Shown piece by piece: positions 25,432-34,855 of a stretch of DNA of 64,000 nucleotides (positions are counted from its first letter, which is position 1; each line of letters begins with the position of its first letter). This stretch comes from Pseudooceanicola marinus (lineage in GTDB: Bacteria > Pseudomonadota > Alphaproteobacteria > Rhodobacterales > Rhodobacteraceae). The translations under genes and the position numbers were made by a program. The notes below the pieces were generated by a model. It did not search any database, was not told the DNA's origin, and saw only the letters and a program-made list of their open reading frames with translations. The stretch lies in contig NZ_JAIVMC010000009.1 in assembly GCF_020177265.1 (NCBI RefSeq), forward strand, positions 186,001-250,000, given 5' to 3'.

Positions 25432-25645
25432 CGCCCAATCCTGACGGCCCCGGATTCGCTCCGGGGCCTTCGGGTGTTTGACGCCTGGGGACCTTCGGGG
25501 CCCTGTAACATCCGGGTAGTCTGTCAGCGGCGGCACTTCCAACCGCCCGGCAAATACCCAACACATAGCCGTCCCACGTGGCCCCGGACCCGACTACACA
25601 CCGGACCAAACGAAGGCGGCGCTTGCTAAACGGAAGACAGAAAGC

Positions 25646-26485
25646 ATGGCACTCAAGTCGTATAAGCCGACGACGCCGGGCCAGCGCGGGCTGGTGCTGA
25701 TCGACCGTTCGGAGCTGTGGAAAGGACGCCCCGTCAAAGCCCTCACCGAGGGTCTGACGAAATCGGGCGGCCGGAACAACACCGGACGTATCACCTCCCG
25801 CCGTCGTGGCGGTGGCGCGAAGCGCCTGTACCGGATCGTCGATTTCAAGCGGAACAAGGTCGACGTCGAAGGCGTCGTGATGCGGATCGAATACGATCCC
25901 AACCGGACCGCCTTCATCGCGCTGATCCAGTACGTCGATGGTGAAAAAGCCTACATCCTGGCGCCGCAGCGTCTGGCCGTCGGTGACAAGGTCATCTCCT
26001 CGCAGAAGGCCGACATCAAGCCGGGTAACGCAATGCCCTTCTCGGGCCTGCCGATCGGTACCATCGTTCACAACATCGAGCTGAAGCCCGGCAAGGGTGG
26101 CCAGATCGCACGCGCCGCGGGCACCTACGCCCAGTTCGTCGGCCGTGACGGTGGCTACGCCCAGATCCGCCTCAGCTCGGGCGAACTGCGCATGGTCCGC
26201 CAGGAATGCCTGGCCACCGTCGGCGCGGTCTCGAACCCCGACAACTCGAACCAGAACTACGGTAAAGCGGGCCGCATGCGGCACAAGGGCATCCGCCCCT
26301 CCGTCCGTGGTGTGGTCATGAACCCGATCGACCACCCCCATGGTGGTGGTGAAGGCCGGACCTCCGGTGGTCGTCACCCGGTGACGCCCTGGGGTAAACC
26401 GACCAAGGGTGCGAAAACCCGCACGAACAAGTCGACGGATAAGTACATCATCCGCTCGCGCCACGCGAAGAAGAAGGGTCGCTAA
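25646..26485 (+). CDS. rplB: 50S ribosomal protein L2
   Basis: L2 is needed for subunit joining and peptidyl-transferase activity. It has 279 residues with the conserved basic start ([15 protein letters not shown]), the RNA-binding core [20 protein letters not shown] and the C-terminal [21 protein letters not shown] that carries the histidine linked to peptidyl-transferase function (E. coli His229 region). It heads its own block behind a consensus promoter; rpsS starts after 3 bases. Confidence 0.98.
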   Translation: MALKSYKPTTPGQRGLVLIDRSELWKGRPVKALTEGLTKSGGRNNTGRITSRRRGGGAKRLYRIVDFKRNKVDVEGVVMRIEYDPNRTAFIALIQYVDGEKAYILAPQRLAVGDKVISSQKADIKPGNAMPFSGLPIGTIVHNIELKPGKGGQIARAAGTYAQFVGRDGGYAQIRLSSGELRMVRQECLATVGAVSNPDNSNQNYGKAGRMRHKGIRPSVRGVVMNPIDHPHGGGEGRTSGGRHPVTPWGKPTKGAKTRTNKSTDKYIIRSRHAKKKGR

Positions 26486-26488
26486 TCT

Positions 26489-26767
26489 ATGGCACGTTCT
26501 GTTTGGAAAGGCCCCTTCGTTGACGCTTACGTCCTGAAAAAGGCGGAAGCGGCACGCGAATCCGGCCGCAACGAAGTTATCAAGATCTGGTCGCGCCGCT
26601 CGACGATCCTGCCCCAGTTCGTGGGTCTGACGTTTGGCGTCTACAACGGCCACAAGCATATCCCCGTCAACGTCTCGGAAGACATGATCGGTCAGAAGTT
26701 CGGTGAATACTCCCCGACTCGGACCTACTACGGTCATGCCGCCGACAAAAAAGCGAAGCGGAAGTAA
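26489..26767 (+). CDS. rpsS: 30S ribosomal protein S19
   Basis: S19 forms a complex with S13 in the 30S head and contacts the A-site tRNA. It is 92 residues: [18 protein letters not shown] at the start and [22 protein letters not shown] at the end, both typical. It is packed tightly between rplB and rplV with gaps of only 3 bases. Confidence 0.98.
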   Translation: MARSVWKGPFVDAYVLKKAEAARESGRNEVIKIWSRRSTILPQFVGLTFGVYNGHKHIPVNVSEDMIGQKFGEYSPTRTYYGHAADKKAKRK

Positions 26768-26770
26768 GTC

Positions 26771-27151
26771 ATGGGCCAGGAAAAGAACCCCCGCCGCGTG
26801 GCAGACAACGAAGCAATGGCAAAACTGCGCATGCTTCGCACCAGCCCGCAGAAACTGAACCTGGTGGCTCAGCTGATCCGCGGCAAGAAGGTTGAGAAGG
26901 CGCTGACCGACCTCACCTTCTCGAAGAAGCGCGTGGCGCAGGACGTGAAGAAGTGCCTTCAGTCCGCCATCGCCAACGCCGAGAACAACCACGGCCTGGA
27001 CGTCGACGACCTGATCGTCGCCGAAGCCTGGGTCGGCAAGAACCTCGTGATGAAGCGTGGCCGTCCGCGGGCACGTGGCCGCTACGGCAAGATCATGAAG
27101 CCGTTCTCGGAAATCACCATCAAGGTGCGTCAGGTCGAGGAGCAAGCCTAA
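26771..27151 (+). CDS. rplV: 50S ribosomal protein L22
   Basis: L22 extends a long beta-hairpin into the peptide exit tunnel. The 126-residue protein shows [18 protein letters not shown] and the hairpin region [20 protein letters not shown], where macrolide-resistance changes occur in other bacteria; the sequence here is of the usual type. Its stop shares one base with the rpsC start (TAATG). Confidence 0.98.
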   Translation: MGQEKNPRRVADNEAMAKLRMLRTSPQKLNLVAQLIRGKKVEKALTDLTFSKKRVAQDVKKCLQSAIANAENNHGLDVDDLIVAEAWVGKNLVMKRGRPRARGRYGKIMKPFSEITIKVRQVEEQA

Positions 27152-27873
27152 TGGGTCAGAAAGTCAATCCGATCGGCATGCGCCTTCAGGTCAACCGCAC
27201 CTGGGATTCGCGCTGGTACGCCGACACCAAGGATTTCGGTGATCTTCTGCTGGAAGACGTCAAGATCCGTGAGTTCATCAAGGATGAGTGCAAGCAGGCC
27301 GGTATTGCCCGCGTGATCATCGAACGCCCCCACAAGAAGTGCCGTGTGACCATTCACACCGCACGTCCGGGCGTGATCATCGGCAAGAAAGGCGCGGACA
27401 TCGAGGTGCTTCGCAAGAAGCTGGCTCGCATGACCGACAGCGAGCTGCACCTGAACATCGTCGAAGTGCGCAAGCCGGAACTCGATGCGATGCTGGTGGC
27501 CGAGTCCATCGCGCAGCAGCTGGAACGTCGTGTGTCCTTCCGTCGTGCCATGAAGCGTTCGGTTCAGAACGCCATGCGCATGGGTGCCCTGGGCATCCGC
27601 GTGAACGTCGCCGGCCGTCTGGGCGGTGCCGAGATCGCGCGGACCGAATGGTACCGTGAAGGCCGTGTGCCCCTGCACACCCTGCGCGCCGACATCGACT
27701 ATGCTCACGCCGAAGCCTCCACCCCCTACGGTATCATCGGTATCAAGGTGTGGATCTTCAAAGGCGAGATCATGGAGCACGACCCGCAGGCCCGCGACCG
27801 CAAGGCGCAGGAACTGCAGGACGGTCCGGCTCCGCGTGGTGCCGGCGGTGGCCGCCGCGATCGCGACCGGTAA
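27151..27873 (+). CDS. rpsC: 30S ribosomal protein S3
   Basis: S3 lies at the mRNA entry channel and contributes to helicase activity. From ATG 27151 it has 240 residues: an N-terminal KH domain with [19 protein letters not shown] and a C-terminal domain with [21 protein letters not shown]. The tail is Arg/Gly-rich. The start overlapping the rplV stop is chosen because [12 protein letters not shown] is the invariant N-terminus. rplP follows 12 bases later. Confidence 0.98.
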   Translation: MGQKVNPIGMRLQVNRTWDSRWYADTKDFGDLLLEDVKIREFIKDECKQAGIARVIIERPHKKCRVTIHTARPGVIIGKKGADIEVLRKKLARMTDSELHLNIVEVRKPELDAMLVAESIAQQLERRVSFRRAMKRSVQNAMRMGALGIRVNVAGRLGGAEIARTEWYREGRVPLHTLRADIDYAHAEASTPYGIIGIKVWIFKGEIMEHDPQARDRKAQELQDGPAPRGAGGGRRDRDR

Positions 27874-27885
27874 GGAGACAGAAAG

Positions 27886-28299
27886 ATGCTTCAACCGAAA
27901 CGCACAAAATTCCGCAAGATGCACAAGGGCCGGATCCACGGCCAGGCAAAAGGCGGCTCCGACCTGAACTTCGGCACCTATGGCCTCAAGGCCACCCAGC
28001 CGGAACGCGTCACCGCGCGTCAGATCGAGGCAGCCCGTCGTGCCATGACGCGCCACATGAAGCGTCAGGGCCGTGTCTGGATCCGCATCTTCCCGGATAC
28101 CCCCGTAACCTCGAAACCCGTCGAAGTTCGTATGGGTAAAGGTAAGGGTTCCGTCGATTACTGGGCCTGCAAGGTCAAGCCCGGCCGGATCATGTTCGAG
28201 ATCGACGGTGTGTCGGAAGAAATCGCACGTGAGGCCCTGCGCCTGGCGTCGATGAAACTGCCGATCAAGACCCGCGTCGTCGTTCGCGAAGACTGGTAA
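27886..28299 (+). CDS. rplP: 50S ribosomal protein L16
   Basis: L16 organises the A-site of the 50S subunit. The 137-residue protein has [16 protein letters not shown], the conserved [22 protein letters not shown] and [22 protein letters not shown]. In E. coli Arg81 of L16 is hydroxylated by the 2OG oxygenase YcfD; the equivalent Arg region (around MGKGKG) is present. The gene ends its block at a very strong terminator, and the next gene downstream is a different kind of 2OG-oxygenase-like protein. Confidence 0.98.
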   Translation: MLQPKRTKFRKMHKGRIHGQAKGGSDLNFGTYGLKATQPERVTARQIEAARRAMTRHMKRQGRVWIRIFPDTPVTSKPVEVRMGKGKGSVDYWACKVKPGRIMFEIDGVSEEIAREALRLASMKLPIKTRVVVREDW

Positions 28300-28338
28300 G
28301 CGGAGGGTGGGGCCAGCCCCACCACCCCACGAAATCCG

Positions 28339-28370
28339 AAACCCCCGCCGAGCAATCGGCGGGGGTTTTC
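28339..28370 (+). terminator. Terminator after rplP
   Basis: AAACCCCCGCCGA, a GCAA loop and TCGGCGGGGGTTT form a perfect stem at about 28339-28368 that runs into a T-tract. A smaller palindrome, GGTGGGGC(CA)GCCCCACC, precedes it at 28305-28322. Confidence 0.9.
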
Positions 28371-28705
28371 CTTTGTGCGGTGCGTAGAGACGGTTTCGCC
28401 GAGCTGTCTGGGGCAGGGGCTCTGCCTCCGTCGCCACTGGCGACGCCTGCCGGGATATTTCCGGCAAAGAGAAGAAACAGGGCCGGCCTTGGAGGCGGGC
28501 GTCGCGCGAGGGGCGGAGGAGCGCGAGCGCCGTTGCCGACGTCGGCGGTGCCGGGTGCACAGATGGCGGGGAGAGCGCCTGGGACTCGGTGCAAGCGTGA
28601 GGGCCGACCGGAAGAGGGGCCATGAGGTCGCAGGCGCGGGGGCTTTCGCGCGGCGCGCGGGCAGGCTATGGCGGCAGCAACCCATCTGCGCCGAGGTGCC
28701 CGACC
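28371..28705 (+). other. Spacer with probable dispersed intergenic element
   Basis: 335 bases without a convincing gene. Bases 28411-28478 (GGGGCAGGGGCTCTGCC... CGGGATATTTCCGG... AAGAGAAG) resemble a short intergenic element that I recall recurring with variation in Rhodobacterales genomes. Only one copy is present in this window, so repetition cannot be shown here. The remainder is very GC-rich and featureless. An in-frame extension of the next gene through this region lacks conserved sequence. Confidence 0.4.
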
Positions 28706-29326
28706 ATGTCCGATATCCGCTCTCTCTTCGTCACCCGTCTCTACCGTGCCGCCCTGGCCGAGAAGGGGCCACAGGTCGATACCTCCGAGCTGGAGGCCAG
28801 CTGCTACTCCATCGCCGAGGATGACGAGGCAGGGCAGGAGTGGTGCGAGGCCAACGACTACCCCGGCTACACGTCTTATGCCTCTCTGACCGACCTGCCT
28901 TGGCGCTTCCCGATTTTCGAGGATGTGAAGCAGGCGCTGGACCTGCATGTCGCGGCCTTCGCCGAGGAACTGGGCTTCGACCTGGGCGACGGGAGCCTGC
29001 AGCTGGAGGATCTGTGGATCAACATCCTGCCCGAGGGCGGCACCCATTCCAGCCATATCCATCCGCATTCGGTGATCTCGGGCACGACCTACGTGGCCAT
29101 GCCTGAGGATACTTCTGCGCTGAAGCTGGAGGACCCGCGCCTGCAGATGATGATGGCCGCGCCGACCCGGAAGAAGACCGCCCCGGAGGAGCTTCAGCCC
29201 TTCATCTACGTCAAGCCGCAGGTCGGCGACGTCCTGCTGTGGGAAAGCTGGCTGCGCCACGAGGTGCCGATGAACATGTCCGAAGAGGACCGCATCTCCG
29301 TCAGCTTCAACTACAAGTGGGTGTGA
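28706..29326 (+). CDS. Putative 2OG-Fe(II) oxygenase (TIGR02466-like)
   Basis: A 206-residue protein whose second half reads as a double-stranded beta-helix oxygenase of the TIGR02466 type. Residues 105-131 carry NILPEGGTHSSHIHPHSVIS and the following SGTTYV strand, with His117, His119 and His121 as candidate iron ligands. SWLRHEVPMN supplies the distal His185, and EDRISVSFNY gives the Arg (196) expected to bind the 2-oxoglutarate carboxylate. Substrate is unknown. The ATG at 28706 is chosen because conservation starts at MSDIRSLFVTRLY. It lies alone between rplP and the thioesterase gene, without an obvious strong promoter. Confidence 0.75.
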   Translation: MSDIRSLFVTRLYRAALAEKGPQVDTSELEASCYSIAEDDEAGQEWCEANDYPGYTSYASLTDLPWRFPIFEDVKQALDLHVAAFAEELGFDLGDGSLQLEDLWINILPEGGTHSSHIHPHSVISGTTYVAMPEDTSALKLEDPRLQMMMAAPTRKKTAPEELQPFIYVKPQVGDVLLWESWLRHEVPMNMSEEDRISVSFNYKWV

Positions 29327-29540
29327 TCGCCGGTCCGGACCGCGTAGCGGACCGGCAAACGGTCCGGGGGACTGTTTGAGGCGATCACGGGCGGAGCCCC
29401 CCGGCCCGGACCGCGTGGCGCCTAACCGGGTGGCGCCCCTGCCGCATCCGGGCTCGATGGGCGGCGGCGAAGGCGCTTGGCTCTGGTCCCCGGGCGCGCT
29501 TTGCGGCATGACCAGCGGATAACCTCGCCCAGGAGATCCC

Positions 29541-30014
29541 ATGGACCCCCGCAAGCTCGACATGACCGTCCTGATGACCCCCGACATGGCCAATTTCAGT
29601 GGCAAGGTGCATGGCGGCGCCCTGTTGAACCTGCTGGACCGGGTGGCCTTCTCCTGTGCCTCGCGGTTTTCCAAGCAATATGCGGTGACGCTGTCGGTCG
29701 ACCAGGTGATCTTCAAGGAGCCGATCAACGTGGGCGAGCTGGTCACCTTCCGGGCCTCGGTGAACTATGCCGGGCGCACTTCGATGGAGATCGGCGTGCG
29801 TGTGGAGGCGCAGGAGATCCGCTCGGGCAAGTCGCGGCACACCAATTCGTGCTACTTCACCATGGTCGCGGTGGATGAGGACGGCAGCCCGGTGGAGGTG
29901 CCCGAGCTGCAGGTGCTGACGGCGGAGGAGGAGAAGCGCCATCGCGCGGCCCAGATCCGCAAGAAGCTGCGCCGCGAGTTCGCGGAGGAGATGCAGCGCG
30001 CCACCGAGGGCTGA
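29541..30014 (+). CDS. Acyl-CoA thioesterase, hotdog fold
   Basis: A 157-residue single hotdog domain of the acyl-CoA hydrolase (YciA/BFIT-like) type, which cleaves acyl-CoA to free acid and CoA in the cytoplasm. The motif [22 protein letters not shown] near residues 16-37 contains the His-Gly-Gly and the catalytic Asp. [24 protein letters not shown] follows as the family's long strand pair. The C-terminal 35 residues are charged and helical. ATG follows AGGAG. The 214-base gap before it holds a CCGGTCCG/CGGACCGG palindrome near 29332. Confidence 0.9.
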   Translation: MDPRKLDMTVLMTPDMANFSGKVHGGALLNLLDRVAFSCASRFSKQYAVTLSVDQVIFKEPINVGELVTFRASVNYAGRTSMEIGVRVEAQEIRSGKSRHTNSCYFTMVAVDEDGSPVEVPELQVLTAEEEKRHRAAQIRKKLRREFAEEMQRATEG

Positions 30015-30091
30015 GGCGCCCCGCGGCGGCCGGCGATCGCGGTGTTTCGACCCCGTAGGCCCGGCGGCGCGGTTATTCTGCCCTTGTGCTG

Positions 30092-30120
30092 TTGACGCAT
30101 GGCGGATGCGGGCGTATAGG
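30092..30120 (+). promoter_or_regulatory. rpmC-block promoter
   Basis: TTGACG at 30092-30097, 17 bp and TATAGG at 30115-30120, then CAGCGC. About 88 bases before the rpmC ATG. It restarts transcription of the spc-type block after the inserted oxygenase and thioesterase genes. Confidence 0.7.
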
Positions 30121-30207
30121 CAGCGCTCATTGTTCTTACATAACCCACCGGATTCGCGGGTCACCCGTCAGAGGGGCCTGCCGGTGCAAGGAAGGAAAGG
30201 AAGCGCC

Positions 30208-30411
30208 ATGAGCGCCAAAGAGCTTCGCGAGAAGACTCCGGACCAGCTGCGCGAACAGCTGGCCGAGCTGAAGAAAGCCCAGTTCAACCTTCGTTTCCAG
30301 CAGGCCACCGGCCAGCTCGAGAACCCGGCGCAGATGCGCAAGGCCCGCCGCGAAGCGGCTCAGGTCCTGACGGTTCTGAACGAAAAAGCTGCTGAAGCAG
30401 CCGGCGAATAA
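30208..30411 (+). CDS. rpmC: 50S ribosomal protein L29
   Basis: L29 is a small two-helix protein at the tunnel exit next to L23. It has 67 residues, [18 protein letters not shown], with the conserved [25 protein letters not shown]. The start at 30208 is chosen because of a strong GGAAGGAAAGGAAG ribosome site and homology; upstream codons in frame are not conserved. It normally follows rplP directly, but here it is 1.9 kb away. Confidence 0.97.
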   Translation: MSAKELREKTPDQLREQLAELKKAQFNLRFQQATGQLENPAQMRKARREAAQVLTVLNEKAAEAAGE

Positions 30412-30422
30412 GGAGCTTTCCG

Positions 30423-30752
30423 ATGCCCAAACGTATCCTTCGCGGTGTTGTCACCTCCGATGCCAACGCCCAGACCGTGACCGTGTCCGTCGAACGTCGC
30501 TTCACGCACCCGGTTCTGAAAAAGACCATTCGTAAGTCCAAGAAGTACCGGGCTCACGATGAGAACAACCAGTTCAAGGTCGGTGACGCCGTCCGCATTC
30601 GCGAATGCGCGCCGAAGTCGAAGACCAAACGCTGGGAAGTGATGACCGCCGAGATGATCGAAGCCGATCGGATCGAGCGCGAAGAACACGCCAAGATCCA
30701 GCAGGAGCTGGATGCGAAGCGTCATGCAGAGCACGAGGCCGCGGCTAACTGA
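30423..30752 (+). CDS. rpsQ: 30S ribosomal protein S17 with C-terminal extension
   Basis: S17 is an early 16S rRNA-binding protein with an OB fold. Residues 1 to about 73 are standard ([46 protein letters not shown]). A further 36 residues follow, rich in Glu, Ala, His and Arg ([20 protein letters not shown] onward) and predicted to be helical. Most S17 proteins have 76-90 residues; this one has 109. It is 11 bases after rpmC and 70 bases before rplN. Confidence 0.97.
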   Translation: MPKRILRGVVTSDANAQTVTVSVERRFTHPVLKKTIRKSKKYRAHDENNQFKVGDAVRIRECAPKSKTKRWEVMTAEMIEADRIEREEHAKIQQELDAKRHAEHEAAAN

Positions 30753-30822
30753 TAGCCCCGGCCTCCCGTCGAAACCCTGGGGGATCTAACCAGAACAGCC
30801 CCCAAAGGTCGGGAGAAACCAC

Positions 30823-31191
30823 ATGATCCAGATGCAGACCAATCTGGATGTCGCTGACAACTCCGGCGCACGCCGAGTTCAGTGCATCAAGGTCCTGGGT
30901 GGCTCGCACCGTCGCTATGCGTCGGTGGGCGACATCATTGTCGTTTCCGTCAAGGAAGCCATCCCGCGCGGCCGCGTGAAGAAAGGTGACGTCCGCAAGG
31001 CCGTCGTCGTGCGCACCGCAAAGGAAGTCCGTCGTGAAGATGGCACCGCGATCCGCTTCGATCGCAACGCCGCCGTCATCCTGAACAACAACAACGAACC
31101 CGTTGGTACCCGTATCTTCGGACCGGTTGTTCGCGAGCTGCGCGCCAAGAACTTCATGAAGATCATTTCGCTGGCTCCGGAGGTGCTCTGA
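30823..31191 (+). CDS. rplN: 50S ribosomal protein L14
   Basis: L14 is a 122-residue beta-barrel protein at the subunit interface that also binds the silencing factor RsfS. It begins [24 protein letters not shown], and has the conserved [23 protein letters not shown] and [10 protein letters not shown]. Its stop shares one base with the rplX start, showing tight coupling. Confidence 0.98.
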   Translation: MIQMQTNLDVADNSGARRVQCIKVLGGSHRRYASVGDIIVVSVKEAIPRGRVKKGDVRKAVVVRTAKEVRREDGTAIRFDRNAAVILNNNNEPVGTRIFGPVVRELRAKNFMKIISLAPEVL

Positions 31192-31494
31192 TGGCCGCCA
31201 AGCTGAAAAAAGGTGACACCGTCATGGTCCTGTCCGGCAAGGACAAGGGCAAGACCGGTGAGATCACCCTCGTCGATCCGAAGGCCGGCAAGGCCGTCGT
31301 GGAGGGCCTGAACATGGCCGTCCGTCACACCCGCCAGACCCAGACGTCGCAAGGTGGCCGCCTGCCCAAGGCCCTGCCGATCGACCTGTCGAACCTGGCG
31401 TTCGTCGATGCCAACGGCAAGGCGACCCGCGTCGGCTTCAAGACCGAAGGCGACAAGAAAGTCCGCTACGCCAAGACCACGGGGGACGTGATCG

Positions 31495-31502
<8 letters not shown>
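31191..31502 (+). CDS. rplX: 50S ribosomal protein L24
   Basis: L24 starts 50S assembly at the 5' end of 23S rRNA. The 103-residue protein has a KOW motif near the N-terminus ([20 protein letters not shown]) and [19 protein letters not shown]. It overlaps rplN by one base and rplE by eight bases. Confidence 0.98.
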
Positions 31503-32058
<556 letters not shown>

Positions 32059-32079
32059 TCGCGCGAGGGAGATTTAGAT

Positions 32080-32385
32080 ATGGCTAAAAAATCCATGATC
32101 GAGCGCGAGAAGAAGCGGGAGCGCCTGGTCGCTCAGTACGCCGCTAAGCGCGCTGAACTGAAAGAGGTCATCTACGACCAGGACAAGCCCATGGAAGAGC
32201 GTTTCCGCGCTTCCCTGAAGCTTGCCAAACTGCCGCGGAACTCGTCCCCGACGCGTCTGCACAACCGTTGCCAGCTGACCGGCCGTCCCCACGCTTATTA
32301 CCGTAAGCTGAAGGTGTCGCGGATCATGCTGCGCGAACTGGGCTCGAACGGTTTCGTTCCCGGCCTCGTGAAATCGAGCTGGTAA
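32080..32385 (+). CDS. rpsN: 30S ribosomal protein S14 (zinc-free type)
   Basis: S14 is in the 30S head near S3 and S10. The 101-residue long form is used, without the CxxC zinc pairs of the short form. It begins [17 protein letters not shown] and contains [20 protein letters not shown], then [18 protein letters not shown] at the end. It is 14 bases before rpsH, which has AAGGAGG just before its start. Confidence 0.98.
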   Translation: MAKKSMIEREKKRERLVAQYAAKRAELKEVIYDQDKPMEERFRASLKLAKLPRNSSPTRLHNRCQLTGRPHAYYRKLKVSRIMLRELGSNGFVPGLVKSSW

Positions 32386-32399
32386 GGAGGGCATAGATT

Positions 32400-32792
32400 A
32401 TGAACGATCCTATCGGCGATATGCTCACCCGTATCCGCAACTCGTCGCTGCGCGGCAAATCCACCGTCTCGACGCCGGCTTCCAAGCTGCGCGCCTGGGT
32501 GCTGGATGTGCTGGCGGACGAAGGCTACATCCGCGGCTATGAGCAAGGCACCGACGCCCACGGTCACCCGACCCTGGAAATCGGCCTGAAATACTACGAA
32601 GGCGCTCCCGTCATTCGCGAACTGAAGCGGGTTTCGACCCCCGGCCGTCGCGTTTACATGGGCGTCAAGGACATCCCGCAGGTCCGTCAGGGCCTGGGTG
32701 TGTCGATTGTCTCCACGCCCAAGGGCGTCATGTCCGATGCAGCGGCTCGCTCCAACAATGTTGGTGGCGAAGTTCTCTGCACGGTCTTCTAA
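32400..32792 (+). CDS. rpsH: 30S ribosomal protein S8
   Basis: S8 binds helix 21 of 16S rRNA and, in E. coli, represses the spc operon by binding mRNA near rplE. The 130-residue protein has [15 protein letters not shown] and the conserved C-terminal [19 protein letters not shown] and GGEVLCTVF. It lies within the uninterrupted rpmC-rplR block. I did not identify an S8-binding mRNA site by eye. Confidence 0.98.
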   Translation: MNDPIGDMLTRIRNSSLRGKSTVSTPASKLRAWVLDVLADEGYIRGYEQGTDAHGHPTLEIGLKYYEGAPVIRELKRVSTPGRRVYMGVKDIPQVRQGLGVSIVSTPKGVMSDAAARSNNVGGEVLCTVF

Positions 32793-32803
32793 GGAGGTCT
32801 GTA

Positions 32804-33337
32804 ATGTCTCGTATTGGTAAGAAACCGGTCGAGCTGCCCTCCGGCGTCACCGCGACGCTGGACGGCCAGACCGTCGAAGTGAAGGGGCCGAAGGGCACCC
32901 ACACCTTCACCGCCACTGACGATGTGACGATCGCTGTCGAAGACAACGCCGTCACCGTCACCCCCCGCGGCACGTCCAAGCGGGCGCGCCAGCAATGGGG
33001 CATGTCGCGCACCATGGTCGCGAACATGATCCAGGGCGTGACCACCGGCTTCAAGAAAGAGCTGGAGATCAACGGTGTGGGTTATCGTGCCCAGGCACAG
33101 GGTCAGATCGTCAAACTGAACCTCGGCCTGTCGCATGACGTCGACTTCCCGGTGCCGGAGGGCGTGACCGTCACGACCCCGAAGCCCACGGAAATCGTGA
33201 TCGAAGGCAATGACGCCCAGCTTGTGGGCCAGGTCGCGGCGAACATCCGCGAATGGCGCAAGCCCGAGCCGTACAAAGGCAAGGGTATCAAGTACAAGGA
33301 CGAGTTTATCTTCCGCAAGGAAGGTAAGAAGAAGTAA
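32804..33337 (+). CDS. rplF: 50S ribosomal protein L6
   Basis: L6 is a 177-residue protein with two similar domains near the factor-binding site. It has [15 protein letters not shown], the RNA-binding C-terminal [12 protein letters not shown]-like motif (here [18 protein letters not shown]) and a basic end. It follows rpsH by 11 bases with AAGGAGG before its start. Confidence 0.98.
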   Translation: MSRIGKKPVELPSGVTATLDGQTVEVKGPKGTHTFTATDDVTIAVEDNAVTVTPRGTSKRARQQWGMSRTMVANMIQGVTTGFKKELEINGVGYRAQAQGQIVKLNLGLSHDVDFPVPEGVTVTTPKPTEIVIEGNDAQLVGQVAANIREWRKPEPYKGKGIKYKDEFIFRKEGKKK

Positions 33338-33348
33338 GGACCAGACAA

Positions 33349-33708
33349 ATGGCAAATACGAAACGTACCCTGTTTCTGAAGCGCCGTCTGCGCGTCCGGA
33401 ACAAGCTTCGCAAGGTGAACGCCGGTCGCGTGCGTCTCTCCGTGCACCGCTCGAACAAGAACATCAGCGTCCAGCTGATCGACGATGTTCAGGGCGTCAC
33501 CCTGGCCTCCGCCTCCTCGCTGGAGAAGGACCTGGGCATGGTCGGCAAGAACAACGTCGAGGCGGCCTCCAAGGTCGGCGCGGCGATTGCCGAACGCGCC
33601 AAGAAAGCCGGCGTGGAAGAGGCCTATTTCGACCGTGGCGGCTTCCTGTTCCACGGCTCGATCAAGGCCCTGGCAGACGCAGCCCGCGAAGGCGGCCTGA
33701 AAATCTGA
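33349..33708 (+). CDS. rplR: 50S ribosomal protein L18
   Basis: L18 binds 5S rRNA with L5 and L25. It is 119 residues: basic N-terminus [20 protein letters not shown], then [20 protein letters not shown], and the conserved [25 protein letters not shown] end. rpsE normally follows within a few bases; here a 195-base structured spacer separates them. Confidence 0.98.
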   Translation: MANTKRTLFLKRRLRVRNKLRKVNAGRVRLSVHRSNKNISVQLIDDVQGVTLASASSLEKDLGMVGKNNVEAASKVGAAIAERAKKAGVEEAYFDRGGFLFHGSIKALADAAREGGLKI

Positions 33709-33810
33709 TCATCGGGAGGCGGGGGCAACCCCGCCTCCTTCGATCTACCGATGGGCGGGGTCTTCCCCGCCTTTCGACCCCGCTGCGGGCACTTCGGTGC
33801 CCCGATGATC
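33707..33810 (+). promoter_or_regulatory. Structured multi-hairpin RNA between rplR and rpsE
   Basis: GATCATCGGG (33707-33716) is perfectly complementary to CCCGATGATC (33801-33810) and encloses three stem-loops: GGAGGCGGGG(GCAA)CCCCGCCTCC at 33715-33738, GGCGGGG(TCTT)CCCCGCC at 33754-33771 followed by TTTCG, and GGGCAC(TTCG)GTGCCC at 33787-33802. The outer stem shares two bases each with the first and third hairpins, so the forms partly compete. It may be an attenuator, a processing signal or a protein-binding leader for rpsE-rpmD. No strong promoter was seen between it and rpsE. Confidence 0.6.
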
Positions 33811-33903
33811 CGGGAGACGCCGTGGCCATGGCTCACGCGCCTCACCTGGATTGGATAACCCGGGCGGTCACAGGACACGCCCATGAAGTGAAGGAATTGC
33901 CTC

Positions 33904-34476
33904 ATGGCAAGAGATGACAACCGGGGCCGCCGCGACCGCGACGAAGCACCGGAATTCGCCGATCGCCTGGTAGCGATCAACCGCGTGTCCAAGACCGTCA
34001 AGGGCGGTAAGCGTTTCGGCTTCGCCGCGCTCGTCGTCGTGGGCGACCAGAAGGGCCGCGTCGGCTTCGGCAAGGGCAAGGCCAAGGAGGTCCCCGAGGC
34101 CATCCGCAAGGCGACCGAGCAGGCCAAGCGCCAGATGATCCGCGTTCCCCTGAAAGAGGGCCGCACCCTGCACCACGACATCGAAGGTCGCCACGGTGCC
34201 GGCAAGGTCGTCATGCGCACCGCGCCGCAAGGTACCGGGATCATCGCAGGTGGCCCGATGCGTGCCGTCTTCGAGATGCTGGGCATCCAGGACGTGGTCG
34301 CCAAGTCGACCGGTTCGCAGAACCCCTACAACATGATTCGCGCCACCCTGAACGGCCTGACCAAGGAATCTTCCCCGCGTCAGGTGGCTCAGCGTCGTGG
34401 CAAGAAGGTCGCCGACATCCTGCCGTCCCGTGACGAAGCGCCCGCCGCTTCCTCCCAGGTCGCAGAAGAGGCGTAA
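33904..34476 (+). CDS. rpsE: 30S ribosomal protein S5
   Basis: S5 acts in mRNA entry and decoding fidelity; ram and spectinomycin-resistance mutations map to it. The 190-residue protein has a charged N-terminus ([18 protein letters not shown]), the spectinomycin loop region [20 protein letters not shown] and the [18 protein letters not shown] core. The sequence gives no sign of spectinomycin-resistance change. It is coupled to rpmD (12-base gap). Confidence 0.98.
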   Translation: MARDDNRGRRDRDEAPEFADRLVAINRVSKTVKGGKRFGFAALVVVGDQKGRVGFGKGKAKEVPEAIRKATEQAKRQMIRVPLKEGRTLHHDIEGRHGAGKVVMRTAPQGTGIIAGGPMRAVFEMLGIQDVVAKSTGSQNPYNMIRATLNGLTKESSPRQVAQRRGKKVADILPSRDEAPAASSQVAEEA

Positions 34477-34488
34477 GGAGGCTTCAAC

Positions 34489-34674
34489 ATGGCTACCATC
34501 GTCGTCAAGCAGATCGGCTCCCCGATCCGTCGCCCCGCCATCCAGCGCCAGACGCTGATCGGCCTGGGCCTGAACAAGATGCACAAGACCCGCGAGCTGG
34601 AGGATACCCCCTCCGTGCGCGGCATGATCCGCAAGATCCCCCACCTGGTGGAGATCGTCGAAGAGAAGGCCTGA
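34489..34674 (+). CDS. rpmD: 50S ribosomal protein L30
   Basis: L30 is a small 61-residue protein on the 50S surface. It has [20 protein letters not shown] and the conserved [20 protein letters not shown] and [22 protein letters not shown] precedes its ATG. It is followed by a strong terminator, so rplO, its usual neighbour, is in a different transcript. Confidence 0.98.
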   Translation: MATIVVKQIGSPIRRPAIQRQTLIGLGLNKMHKTRELEDTPSVRGMIRKIPHLVEIVEEKA

Positions 34675-34700
34675 GCCTTTCTTCACGGTGAGTGAACAGG

Positions 34701-34731
34701 ACGCCCCGGTCGCAAGGCCGGGGCGTTTTTC
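34701..34731 (+). terminator. Terminator after rpmD
   Basis: ACGCCCCGGTC, a GCAA loop and GGCCGGGGCGT form an 11-bp stem with one G-U pair, followed by TTTTTCTG. It ends the rpsE-rpmD block. Confidence 0.9.
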
Positions 34732-34855
34732 TGTGCGCAGGGCGCGCGACGCGCCGGCCCGCACAACCGACCTGCGGGAGCTGCGGTTGCCCCGCTGGCG
34801 TGCCGCTTCTACCAATGGGCCAGCCGTTCCGAGCTTCCGACGGCCAGGAGATTCC

